A stretch of DNA of 33,190 bases from Microvirga roseola (GTDB taxonomy: Bacteria; Pseudomonadota; Alphaproteobacteria; Rhizobiales; Beijerinckiaceae), in contig NZ_JAJATX010000046.1 of assembly GCF_020866965.1 (NCBI RefSeq), positions 334 through 33,523 of the forward strand, written 5' to 3'. Positions 1-9,747 of this stretch are shown one piece after another (the stretch's first letter is position 1; the number at the start of each line of letters is the position of its first letter). The notes below the pieces were generated by a model that made no database searches, was not told the DNA's origin, and was given only the letters and a program-made list of their open reading frames with translations. Made by a program: the position numbers and the translations under genes.

Positions 1-39
1 GACGCGCGCGTATTCCCCTCCCCCTGTGGGCGGAAAAAA

Positions 40-333
40 TTACCGCGTTCCCCGCACCTCAAAGCCCTGGAAAGGCCCCTCGCCTTCGGCATTGCCTTCC
101 GCCGGCTCGACCCGCTCGACCACCGCGCCGCGCGGTCCCTGGCGGCAGGCCTTCAGCATGACAGCGACCAGATCGTCCGGGCCGGAGAACAGGGCCTCGA
201 CCGTGCCGTCGCGCCGGTTGCGGACGAAGCCCTTAAGACCGTGAAGCTGCGCCTGGTGCTGGGTCCAGGCGCGGAAGCCCACGCCCTGAACCCTGCCGTG
301 AATGATGACGTGAGCGACCCGTCCTTCCGTCAT
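40..333 (-). CDS. acyP: acylphosphatase
   Basis: A 97-residue protein that hydrolyses acyl phosphates such as acetyl phosphate or 1,3-bisphosphoglycerate; small, soluble and cytosolic. The start was set at MTEGRVAHV, because this puts the signature GRVQGVGFR at residues 13-21 and gives the usual family length of about 90-100 residues; a longer reading frame upstream adds only repeat-derived sequence. The phosphate-binding loop (residues 13-20), the catalytic Arg21 and the catalytic Asn39 (in GFVRN) are all present. The C-terminus GPFQGFEVR matches the usual F-x-V/I-R ending of the family. It lies alone, separated from the next gene by about 420 bases of repeat-rich spacer. Identification is firm; the physiological substrate is not known for most bacterial members. 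Confidence 0.95.
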   Translation of the reverse strand: MTEGRVAHVIIHGRVQGVGFRAWTQHQAQLHGLKGFVRNRRDGTVEALFSGPDDLVAVMLKACRQGPRGAVVERVEPAEGNAEGEGPFQGFEVRGTR

Positions 334-501
334 GATGCCTTCCTGTCGTGAGTGAACTGGACTCCGATATGGCGCCTGCGGCGGCCAGGAATAGATTCGA
401 TGCCCCTGCAATCGGCAGCAGAGCCCTGCTTCCCGACGCGCCAAGCAGAAAAACCGCGTCCGCCGATCGGGATCCTGATCCAGCAGGAAGACAGAGCGCT
501 T

Positions 502-572
502 AGAACATCGTGCGGAACCGGAGGTCCGCGTCAGCGAAAAGTGCACCCGGTTTTGCGCCCGAACGATGCTCT
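502..572. repeat. dispersed palindromic repeat, type A, copy 1
   Basis: The ends form an inverted repeat: AGAACATCGT at 502-511 pairs with ACGATGCTCT at 563-572 with one mismatch. The interior contains GAAAAGTGCACCCGGTTTTG (536-555). A clearly related sequence recurs at 10456-10520, and a more distant relative is at 3522-3569. Elements that start AGAGCAT and have a GAAAAGTG/CGGTTTT core are frequent between genes in Hyphomicrobiales; that last point is from general knowledge, not from this window. Confidence 0.75.
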
Positions 573-583
573 CATCCCAAGAG

Positions 584-635
584 AAAGCATCGGATGGAAT
601 CCCAAAAGTGCAAATCCACTTTTGGCCGATGCTTT
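584..635. repeat. nested palindromic repeat, type B
   Basis: The outer arms AAAGCATCGG (584-593) and CCGATGCTTT (626-635) are perfect 10-base complements. Inside them CCAAAAGTG (602-610) and CACTTTTGG (616-624) pair perfectly over 9 bases with a 5-base loop. The result is a long two-part hairpin on either strand. It stands 11 bases from the type A element and shares its GCATCG end motif, so the two may be variants of one mobile palindrome family. Confidence 0.75.
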
Positions 636-751
636 AGGCGACGAGATCTTGCGGGAGCGCAGCGCGCGTCCGATGAACCGGCGAGGATGGATCGGCGGCT
701 GCACAGCGTCACGGTCTGCTGTCGACCGCCTCGGGAAGCGCCGAGAGCGGC

Positions 752-1270
752 TTACCGACGCCGGACCGGGGTCGATGATCCTCCCGGCGCGCTCCAGCGC
801 GGCTGGACGGCTGGACGGTCCGTGGGCGGCGCAGCGGCGGAGGCCTTCTCCTTCGGCAGCCAGACGGCCAGGCTGCGGATGTAGTCCTCCGGCAGGCCCG
901 CATGCCGCGCGGCCCCGATGACGCCTTCCATGTAGGCAGGCTTCGGCGTGCCGGGCCTGGCGCTGCGTCCGATATAGACCACCGCCCGCCGCGGCCCCTG
1001 CGCCGTGACGACGGGCAGGATCACCTTGGTGTAGAGCCCGGTCGAGAGGCTCTCGTAGCGGTCGAGCGCCGGCACGTCGGCGAGCGCCAGGTCCCACACC
1101 ATGCCCCAGACCACCCGCTGCGGGTCGCGCACCACCGAGGCATAGCCCTCCTCGAAGACGATGAAGCGGTGGCGCATGAGCCGGCCGAGTCCGACCGGCT
1201 TGGATGCCGGGCAGCGCTGGGCCATGGCGGCCTGGTCCATATTGGAGCCGTAGGCGAAATAGAGGGGCAT
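752..1270 (-). CDS. gamma-glutamylcyclotransferase-like protein (AIG2/GGCT fold)
   Basis: A 172-residue protein of the gamma-glutamylcyclotransferase superfamily, whose members cyclise gamma-glutamyl groups to 5-oxoproline or act on related gamma-glutamyl amines. The N-terminal substrate-binding loop YGSNM is at residues 7-11, and the LDRYESLSTGLY segment (69-80) supplies the candidate catalytic Glu73 and the following conserved Tyr. The frame starts ATG CCC CTC TAT, which fits family members that begin one strand before YGSN. The last 30 or so residues are rich in Ala, Pro, Ser and Arg and look like a low-complexity tail, possibly the result of a shifted stop codon. The gene is transcribed alone. 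The fold is well supported; the substrate is not. Confidence 0.85.
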   Translation of the reverse strand: MPLYFAYGSNMDQAAMAQRCPASKPVGLGRLMRHRFIVFEEGYASVVRDPQRVVWGMVWDLALADVPALDRYESLSTGLYTKVILPVVTAQGPRRAVVYIGRSARPGTPKPAYMEGVIGAARHAGLPEDYIRSLAVWLPKEKASAAAPPTDRPAVQPRWSAPGGSSTPVRRR

Positions 1271-1311
1271 GGGCGCTCTCTGCGGTCCCTTGATCCGACC
1301 CGACCAACCTA

Positions 1312-1409
1312 ATCCTGAGGAGCCACGGCAAGCGGCGTCTCGAAGGATGATCCAGTGCGCGCTGGAGACGCCCTCGTCCCTCGAGACGCTTCGCTCCTCA
1401 GGATGAGGG
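1312..1409. repeat. long inverted repeat, type C
   Basis: The left arm ATCCTGAGGAGC then GCGTCTCGAAGGATGA (1312-1351) is the imperfect reverse complement of the right arm TCGTCCCTCGAGACGC then GCTCCTCAGGAT (1375-1404). The arms together form a hairpin about 98 bases long between pccA and the gamma-glutamylcyclotransferase-like gene. Both genes run leftward, so the element lies 3' of pccA and could stabilise its transcript end. Palindromes with CATCCTGAGGAGC/GTCTCGAAGGATG arms are widespread intergenic repeats in this bacterial order (general knowledge). Confidence 0.75.
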
Positions 1410-1424
1410 CTTCTGGATGAGAGT

Positions 1425-3425
<2,001 letters not shown>

Positions 3426-3521
3426 GAACCCTCGAACGCTCCACCTCAAATTTATTTGGCCCCACTCCCGTACTGCACATCGGCGCATTGGGGAAGCGGG
3501 GCCGCTTCGGCCTTTAGCGTT

Positions 3522-3569
3522 AGAGCATATTTCGGCGAAGTGGATCCGGTCCGCCGTCAAAAAATGCGG
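3522..3569. repeat. degenerate palindromic repeat, type A relative
   Basis: It starts AGAGCAT like the type A elements. GCATATTTCGGCG (3525-3537) pairs imperfectly with CGCCGTCAAAAAATGC (3552-3567). The AAGTGGATCCGGT centre matches the core layout of the copies at 502 and 10456. It occupies the spacer between pccA and the 137-residue protein gene. Confidence 0.6.
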
Positions 3570-3628
3570 CACGGCAAGGACAAGAGCCGATTCCATGCAG
3601 GGGAGACGGCTCCAGACGGCGGGGAAGC

Positions 3629-4042
3629 TCAGGCCGCCATCTGGGAGAGCCGGGCCTGCTGGCGGCCGCGCATGATGAAATCGAGGAGCGCCATGTCCAC
3701 ATAGCCCGCCTCGTCGAGGATGGCATAGGCGATGTTCATGGCGGTGGGGGTCGGGCCGCCGACATCCAGCACGGTGGCGAGCCACAGGGCGTCGTCGTTG
3801 CTCACCACCCCGTTCGGGGGCTGCTTCCAGACCACGAAATCGACCACGAGCCGGGTCAGCGCCGCGCCCCAGCCTTCCACCGCATCGAGGGTGCGGTCGA
3901 GGGTCAGAAGCGCCTCGGCCTCCAGGCGGCTCGCGAGGCCGTCCGCAAGGACCTCGCCCTGGAGCGCCCTCACGTCCTCTTCGGAAACGACATGGTCGTT
4001 CGTGACCCGATCGATGAATTCGCGAAGATTGTCCCTGATCAT
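3629..4042 (-). CDS. uncharacterised acidic helical protein
   Basis: A 137-residue protein that I do not recognise by function. It is acidic and predicted mostly helical, with no signal peptide, no membrane segment and no cysteine. The N-terminal part (MIRDNLREFIDRVTNDHVVS) is followed by a helix around residues 40-58 and a region with conserved-looking Trp and Val residues (VVDFVVW). The start at ATG 4042 is supported by a strong GGAGGGAG Shine-Dalgarno; the frame continues 24 codons further upstream without a comparable site. I recall similar unannotated proteins in Bradyrhizobium and relatives, but could not search. It lies between the PLP-enzyme gene and pccA on the same strand, 203 bases before pccA, so co-transcription with the pcc genes is possible but not shown. 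Confidence 0.8.
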   Translation of the reverse strand: MIRDNLREFIDRVTNDHVVSEEDVRALQGEVLADGLASRLEAEALLTLDRTLDAVEGWGAALTRLVVDFVVWKQPPNGVVSNDDALWLATVLDVGGPTPTAMNIAYAILDEAGYVDMALLDFIMRGRQQARLSQMAA

Positions 4043-4351
4043 CTCTTCGACTCCCTCCGGCTTTCGTTCGCGCAAGGCCGGTTGATCTCTTGTGTTCGGG
4101 AGGGAATGTCCCACGAGGGGCAGGCTGAAAGCGTTAACGCGACAGGCTTAACGGCTCTTGAGGTTAAGCCTTGCTGAGACTCTTTGGTTGCCGGTTTGTT
4201 GACGCAAAGATTCGGCAGGAGATGCAGAGGCTTACGATCGCGGCGCTCGGCCGCGCGCACGCTCCCCGCCGGGTCTTGCCGGCGACATTCAGGCCGGAAG
4301 ACGCGCGATGTTAAGGCTTGGCGCCCGGGAGCGGCGCCCATCGGTTAAAGG
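4043..4351. other. 309-base spacer with inverted repeats
   Basis: No gene is seen. The spacer lies upstream of the 137-residue protein gene and contains three GTTAA-type words. GCGTTAACGC at 4131-4140 is a perfect 10-base palindrome. AGGCTTAAC (4144-4152) and GTTAAGCCT (4163-4171) form a 9-base perfect inverted repeat. A further GTTAAGGCTT occurs near 4310. Close to the 3' end of the PLP-enzyme gene, GGCGCC at 4320-4325 and 4333-4338 can form a short hairpin without a T-tract. The repeats are in the right place for an operator of the 137-residue protein gene, but no regulator is identified. Confidence 0.45.
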
Positions 4352-5436
4352 TCAGCACTTCGTGTCCAGAATGCCGGTCTCGAAGAACCGCTCCATGGCC
4401 TTTTCGGCCGCCGCGATGCAGATGCCGCGCTCGTCGAGCCAGCCATCGTCGAAATGGGTGCTGCGGTAGCGCTCGCCGGAATCGCAGAGAAGCGTCACGA
4501 CGGAGCCCCTCTCGCCGTTCCGCACCATCTCGCCGATCAGTTGCGCCACGGCCCAGAGGTTCGTGCCCGTGGAGCCGCCGCAGGAGCGGCCGATGCGGCG
4601 CGACAGCACACGGGCGGCGGCGATGCTCGCCGCATCCGGCACCGCAGTGGCCCGGTCGATGAGCTCCGGCACGAAGGACGGCTCGCAGCGCGGACGGCCG
4701 ATGCCCTCCACCACCGAGGGCGGGCCGGAGACGGTGCAGACGGCCCGATCCGCCAGATGCCGGTGGAAGACGGAAGCCTCCGGATCCGCGAGGCACAGGC
4801 GCGTGGGCAGGCGGCGGTAGCGGATGTAGCGCCCCAGCGTCGCCGAGGTGCCGCCGGTCCCCGCTCCCACCACGATCCAGGCCGGCATCGGATGCTCCTC
4901 GTGGGTCATCTGGCTGAAGATGGACTCGGCGATGTTGTTGTTGCCGCGCCAGTCCGTCGCCCGCTCGGCATAGGTGAACTGGTCCATGTAATGACCGCCG
5001 AGCTCGGCGGCGAGCCGCGCGCTCTCCTCGTACATCTGGGCGGGGCTGTCCACGAAATGGCTCTCGCCGCCATAGAAGGCGATCTGCGCGATCTTTTCCG
5101 CGGATGTCGAGCGCGGCATCACGGCGATGAAGCGCAGGCCCAACATCCGCGCGAAATAGGCCTCCGACACGGCGGTGGACCCGCTCGACGCCTCCACGAT
5201 GGCAGTCTCCGGCCCGATCCAGCCGTTGCACAGCCCGTAGAGAAACAGCGACCGCGCCAGCCGGTGCTTCAGGCTGCCCGAGGGATGGGTCGACTCATCC
5301 TTGAGATAAAGCGACACGCCCGGCGCGGCCGGCAGCGGCACCTGCAGGAGATGCGTATCCGACGAACGGTTGAAATCCGCCTCGATGGTCTGGATGGCGG
5401 CAGAGACCCAGGAGCGGGGGCAAGTCACTGGAATCA

Positions 5437-5437
<1 letters not shown>
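4352..5437 (-). CDS. PLP-dependent cysteine synthase-family enzyme, Cds1-like
   Basis: A 361-residue fold-type II PLP enzyme of the cysteine synthase superfamily. The Schiff-base lysine is in [10 protein letters not shown] (Lys57), the substrate-loop motif is EASSGSTAV (82-90) and the phosphate-binding glycine loop is [12 protein letters not shown] (191-202). The combination [20 protein letters not shown] with FIAVMP resembles the Cds1 group of L-cysteine desulfhydrases, which release H2S, pyruvate and ammonia, more than CysK or CysM; this assignment rests on remembered motifs. The start could be the ATG at 5437, which overlaps the pccB stop by one base (TGATG), or the GTG one codon earlier, which would give a GTGA overlap. 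Either way translation is coupled to pccB. A cysteine synthase role cannot be excluded. Confidence 0.85.
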
Positions 5438-6969
<1,532 letters not shown>

Positions 6970-7117
6970 GGCTGGTCCCTGGTTGCCGGGGAAAATGATC
7001 CCCCGCTTAGCACAGCCTCGGGCATCCCAAAATGCCACTATCGATGTGCTCTGCGTCACTTCACAGGACCCTGCCTCGGGTTTAGAAGAGTTTTTCTAAC
7101 GTTATATCGAGGCAAAA

Positions 7118-7495
7118 ATGAAGACCATTACGAAGCTCGCGGCCCTGGCCCTCCCCGTCGCCCTCTCGGCGGCGGGCTGCGCCAGCCGCTCGGAAGACGT
7201 GTCGGCGGCCTATGTCTCGCCCGCGGCCTACGCCAGCTACAGCTGCCGTGAGCTGGGCGCCGAGGCCCAGCGCGTCAGCAGCGCCGCCGCCTCGGCCGCA
7301 GGTGCGCAGGATTCGCAGCGCACGAAGGATGCCGTGGCCACCACGGCCGCCCTCGTCATCTTCTGGCCGGCCGCCTTCCTCGTGGGCGGCGACAACGCCA
7401 AGACGGCGGAGCTCGCCCGCCTGAGGGGCCACATGCAGGCCATCGAGGAAGCCTCCGTCCAGAAGAAGTGCGGAATCAGCTTCCAGCGCGGATAA
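7118..7495 (+). CDS. small putative lipoprotein with a central hydrophobic segment
   Basis: A 125-residue protein with an N-terminal signal sequence (Lys at 3 and 6, hydrophobic core at 8-19) ending in SAAGC, with Cys21 as the likely lipidated residue. The -3 position is Ala rather than Leu, so the lipobox is weak. Residues 73-90 (VATTAALVIFWPAAFLVG) form a second hydrophobic stretch, perhaps a membrane hairpin or a buried helix. The tail has KKCGI, and Cys43 and Cys118 could form a disulfide. Similar proteins (SCRELGAE...DAVATTAA...FLVGG) are common and unannotated in Hyphomicrobiales, as I recall. A GAGG Shine-Dalgarno stands six bases before the ATG. It is divergent from pccB, and a strong terminator follows. 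Confidence 0.85.
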   Translation: MKTITKLAALALPVALSAAGCASRSEDVSAAYVSPAAYASYSCRELGAEAQRVSSAAASAAGAQDSQRTKDAVATTAALVIFWPAAFLVGGDNAKTAELARLRGHMQAIEEASVQKKCGISFQRG

Positions 7496-7506
7496 CGCGG
7501 ACCGGG

Positions 7507-7540
7507 AGGCGCTTCCGGCACCCCCGGAAGCGCCTTTCCA
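7507..7540 (+). terminator. rho-independent terminator of the lipoprotein gene
   Basis: AGGCGCTTCCGG (7507-7518) and CCGGAAGCGCCT (7524-7535) are perfect 12-base complements with a 5-base loop, starting 12 bases after the stop codon. The T-tract is short (TTT within CCTTTCC), so release may be partial, but position and stem strength are convincing. Confidence 0.8.
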
Positions 7541-8028
7541 CCTTGCAGTGCCGTTCTTGACCTCGGCCGGGCCCGTTTTGCCGGGAGAGCCGAATTGTCA
7601 ATGCAATCCATTCCCTGGGCGCTCAGCCGGCCCTTCTCGGACAATAAAGCTTAAGCCCATCCATTTCGAACAGATTTATTACGTCCGGTACGCCGTATCG
7701 ACAACCTTCGGTATTACAAAGAAAAACTATCATTCAGGGGAGCCTATATGGAGTTCCCAACCGAATTTATTGGCATACGCCTTGAAACGGCACCGATTTA
7801 AGCCTACCTTAAATTGTCGACATTGGCCGGACACATGGTCCGCACCGCCCCCGAATTCCAGGCGCGCGCTCCGCTCTTTCCAATCAACGAGAAACACCCG
7901 GCATAGTCTCGCCGTCCATAAGATCGAGACGGTCCGACAGTAAATTGCCGCTCGCCCACCGAGCCACTCCCCTCCTGGAGCGGCTCTTCCGTGACCCGGC
8001 CAGCCATGGCCAAACTGGCGAGGATCGA
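7536..8028. other. 493-base spacer, AT-richer centre
   Basis: Between the lipoprotein terminator and the first small gene there is no recognisable protein family. About 7640-7830 is visibly richer in A and T than the rest of the window. One very short frame with a good ribosome binding site lies at 7748-7801. A longer open frame crossing 7548-7943 has no Shine-Dalgarno and no recognisable protein sequence. Confidence 0.5.
7748..7801 (+). CDS. possible 17-codon small ORF
   Basis: ATG at 7748 is preceded by AGGGGAG with a 6-7 base gap, the best Shine-Dalgarno in this spacer. It opens a frame of 17 codons (MEFPTEFIGIRLETAPI) ending in TAA. It could be a leader peptide or small protein, or chance. 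No matching downstream gene start lies close, because the next gene begins more than 220 bases later. Not recognised. Confidence 0.2.
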   Translation: MEFPTEFIGIRLETAPI

Positions 8029-8229
8029 ATGAGCCTGTTCCGGAAAAGCACTCCCGCGAAATCAGTGGTTTTTGCGGTCAACTATGATGATGCCCGCACG
8101 GCCTATATGTGGATCGACAACCCGTCCAAAGCCAATGACAACCGGGCTGTCGACCTGATTGCACGCGCCCAGCAGGAGAAGGGCTTCCTGCCCGAAGGCA
8201 CCATCACCACCATCAGGCGCGTCAGGTGA
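8029..8229 (+). CDS. conserved-looking small hypothetical protein (66 aa)
   Basis: A 66-residue protein beginning MSLFRKSTPAKSVVFAVNYD, with the ATG at 8029 preceded by GCGAGGA. I do not recognise a functional family. Its composition is normal for a folded soluble protein: a beta-strand-like VVFAVNYDD, then YMWIDNPSKANDNRAVDLIARAQ, an amphipathic helix, and a basic end. No signal peptide, membrane segment or cysteine is present. A longer in-frame extension upstream to 7945 lacks a ribosome binding site. It is 64 bases before another small gene on the same strand, and both precede rpsU, so a small shared transcript is possible. Confidence 0.65.
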   Translation: MSLFRKSTPAKSVVFAVNYDDARTAYMWIDNPSKANDNRAVDLIARAQQEKGFLPEGTITTIRRVR

Positions 8230-8293
8230 GACAAGCCAGCATGGGCTCCCGGCCCGACACCAGCCTGGCTCCCATAACCCGAAGAGAGCAACG

Positions 8294-8488
8294 ATGTCTC
8301 ACAAATACAAAGTCAAGCAGATGGTCCGGCTGAAGCAGCCGGGGATCTCGGACGCCAGGCTCAGCTCTGCGAGCGTTTACGAAGTTGTCCGGCTGATGCC
8401 GGCCGATCAGACGGGCGAACTTTCCTACCGTATCAAATCCGGCGCGGTCGAGAGAGCTGTCCGGGAGAGCGAGATCCGGGTCGCTTAG
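8294..8488 (+). CDS. small conserved-looking basic protein (64 aa)
   Basis: A 64-residue protein beginning MSHKYKVKQMVRLKQPG, with GAAGAGAG a few bases before the ATG. The pattern KVKQMVRL, then YEVVRLMPADQTGELSYRIKSG, then ERAVRESEI suggests a small all-beta fold, similar in layout to SH3-like barrels; this is only a sequence impression. I recall unannotated homologues of about this length in Methylobacterium and Bradyrhizobium. No cysteines or membrane segments. It follows the 66-residue gene by 64 bases and precedes rpsU by 87 bases. Confidence 0.7.
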   Translation: MSHKYKVKQMVRLKQPGISDARLSSASVYEVVRLMPADQTGELSYRIKSGAVERAVRESEIRVA

Positions 8489-8553
8489 GCAACTCCGCTC
8501 CTCCTCTTTTCCTCATCGTCCGCCACGGACCGTGACGGCGGGCATCAATCCAT

Positions 8554-8569
8554 TCCTATCGAGATAGGA
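8554..8569 (+). promoter_or_regulatory. hairpin that contains the rpsU Shine-Dalgarno
   Basis: TCCTATC (8554-8560) and GATAGGA (8563-8569) are perfect complements. As RNA this gives a 6-base stem closed by a CGAG tetraloop. The AGGA that must act as the rpsU Shine-Dalgarno (8566-8569) is inside the stem, six bases before the TTG start. That arrangement would hide the site until the stem opens. A DNA operator is the alternative reading of the same palindrome. Confidence 0.5.
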
Positions 8570-8575
8570 CATCCT

Positions 8576-8875
8576 TTGCAGGTTTTCGTCAGAGACAACA
8601 ACGTCGACCAGGCTCTTCGGGCGCTCAAGAAGAAGATGCAGCGCGAAGGAATCTTTCGCGAAATGAAGGCGCGGAAGGCCTACGAGAAACCCTCTGAGCG
8701 GAAAGTCCGCGAGAAGGCAGACGCTGTTCGCCGGGCGCGCAAGCTCGCCCGCAAGCAGGCCATCCGCGAAGGATTGATCGCAGCGCCCAAACGTCCCGCC
8801 CGCGATACCCGCGGCCCCGCGCGAGGCGCCCGGGCCGGTGCGCCGTCAGCGCCCGGACCCTCTTCCGCGCAATAA
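8576..8875 (+). CDS. rpsU: 30S ribosomal protein S21
   Basis: A 99-residue small-subunit protein that helps base-pairing of the Shine-Dalgarno with 16S rRNA. The N-terminus [20 protein letters not shown] and the basic helix [26 protein letters not shown] (residues 33-58) are typical of S21. The start must be TTG at 8576, because no ATG or GTG is placed before QVFVRDNN. The C-terminus is extended by about 30 residues rich in Pro, Ala, Gly and Arg, as in other alphaproteobacteria. It lies away from the other ribosomal protein genes, alone or with two small genes, and ends at a strong terminator. A rare start codon combined with a hairpin over the ribosome binding site suggests translational control. 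Confidence 0.95.
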   Translation: MQVFVRDNNVDQALRALKKKMQREGIFREMKARKAYEKPSERKVREKADAVRRARKLARKQAIREGLIAAPKRPARDTRGPARGARAGAPSAPGPSSAQ

Positions 8876-8913
8876 GCGAATTCCGCGTTTCCGCAGCATG
8901 CGTGAAACGATCG

Positions 8914-8946
8914 AAGCCGCCGTCTCCGAAAGGGGACCGCGGCTTT
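8914..8946 (+). terminator. rho-independent terminator after rpsU
   Basis: AAGCCGC (8914-8920) pairs with GCGGCTT (8939-8945), and inside it GTCTCC pairs with GGGGAC across a GAAA loop, followed by a seven-T run on the plus strand. It sits between convergent rpsU and the ATP12 gene, whose stop codon at 8948 touches the T-run. Confidence 0.85.
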
Positions 8947-8947
8947 T

Positions 8948-9730
8948 TTATTGGGAGGCCAGCCGGTACACGAGCGAGGCGGCCCGGAAATCGGCCTCGC
9001 GCCTGCGGCGGCGCTCCATGGCCTCGTAGTCCTCGCCCCAGACGCTTTCCTGGAAGAGTTCGTCCACATGGGCTGCGGCCCAGGCCTCGTCCACGTCGAG
9101 CCGTCCGGCCGCATGGGCCAGGGCGATGAGGACGGAGCCGGAGAGCGTCGTCATCACGTGCAGGGCGGCCAGCGCGAAGGGTGAGACGATCTGCTCGACG
9201 GCCCCGCGGATCGCGGCCAGCGCTTCGTCGGGCTGGGTCACGTGCATGACGCCCTCGGCCAGGGTGAAGCGCGCGCCGTGCGTCTCCCGCGCCCAGTCGA
9301 GCACCGGGCTCCAGGCCTCGTCCTGGCCCCGCACGAGGCGCTCCGGATCGCTCGCCCGGTAATAGATGAGGTCAGAGCCGGCATAGCGCACGAGGTCGTC
9401 GACCACCTCTCCCTGACGGGGCGCGACGCCGTCGATGGCGGAATTGACGATGCGGGTCACGGACATGACCGAAGGATCGATCTCGGCCCCCTGCTCCGCC
9501 CATTCCCCCGCCATCGCCTCGGCCAGCCCCCGCGAGGGCACCGCCAGGGCCTGCTTGCCCGGCGTCTTGGCCTGCCTGCCGTCGAGGGTGAGATGGAAGC
9601 GACCGTCCCGCTCCTCCACGCCGGCCTGCTTGTAGAAGCGCTTCGGCAGGGCGGGCTTCATGCCGGCCTGGGCGGCCCGCATGGGGTTCGGCTCGTCTTG
9701 ATCGGGGAACCAGTCTCTGGGGTCTGTCAT
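8948..9730 (-). CDS. ATP12-family F1-ATPase assembly chaperone
   Basis: A 260-residue member of the ATP12 family, which in mitochondria binds the F1 alpha subunit and allows assembly of F1-ATPase; alphaproteobacteria are the bacterial holders of this family. Recognisable parts are KRFYKQAGVEERDGRFHLTLDGR near the N-terminus (about 31-52), KTPGKQALAVPS (55-66), the central DLVRYAGSDLIYYRA (112-126) and the C-terminal DELFQESVWGEDYEA. The ATG at 9730 gives a 30-residue leader before the conserved part. The HAD phosphatase gene ends 17 bases upstream, so the two are probably co-transcribed, as is common in this order. The terminator at 8914-8946 lies just beyond its stop but is oriented for rpsU. 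Confidence 0.93.
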   Translation of the reverse strand: MTDPRDWFPDQDEPNPMRAAQAGMKPALPKRFYKQAGVEERDGRFHLTLDGRQAKTPGKQALAVPSRGLAEAMAGEWAEQGAEIDPSVMSVTRIVNSAIDGVAPRQGEVVDDLVRYAGSDLIYYRASDPERLVRGQDEAWSPVLDWARETHGARFTLAEGVMHVTQPDEALAAIRGAVEQIVSPFALAALHVMTTLSGSVLIALAHAAGRLDVDEAWAAAHVDELFQESVWGEDYEAMERRRRREADFRAASLVYRLASQ

Positions 9731-9747
9731 GGGCCTGAGATAAGGAT

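Larger units (their letters stand above)
334..751. other. gene-free spacer with palindromic repeats
   Basis: No convincing gene is seen in these 418 bases. Two adjacent palindromic elements occupy 502-572 and 584-635. The reading frames that cross the area are chance extensions of neighbouring genes in GC-rich DNA. The remaining stretch, 636-751, shows nothing recognisable. Confidence 0.7.

Noticed and set aside
531..751. Extension of the gamma-glutamylcyclotransferase region into a longer minus-strand frame reaching the repeats
   Set aside because: The frame is different from that of YGSNM and consists of repeat sequence and shadow translation.
4129..4171. CtrA binding site
   Set aside because: CtrA boxes need TTAA, 7 bases, TTAA. 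The TTAA words here are 10 or more bases apart, so only a generic palindrome cluster is reported.
7548..7943. 131-codon plus-strand frame after the lipoprotein gene
   Set aside because: No Shine-Dalgarno, composition unlike a folded protein, crosses the AT-rich islet, and no family resemblance.
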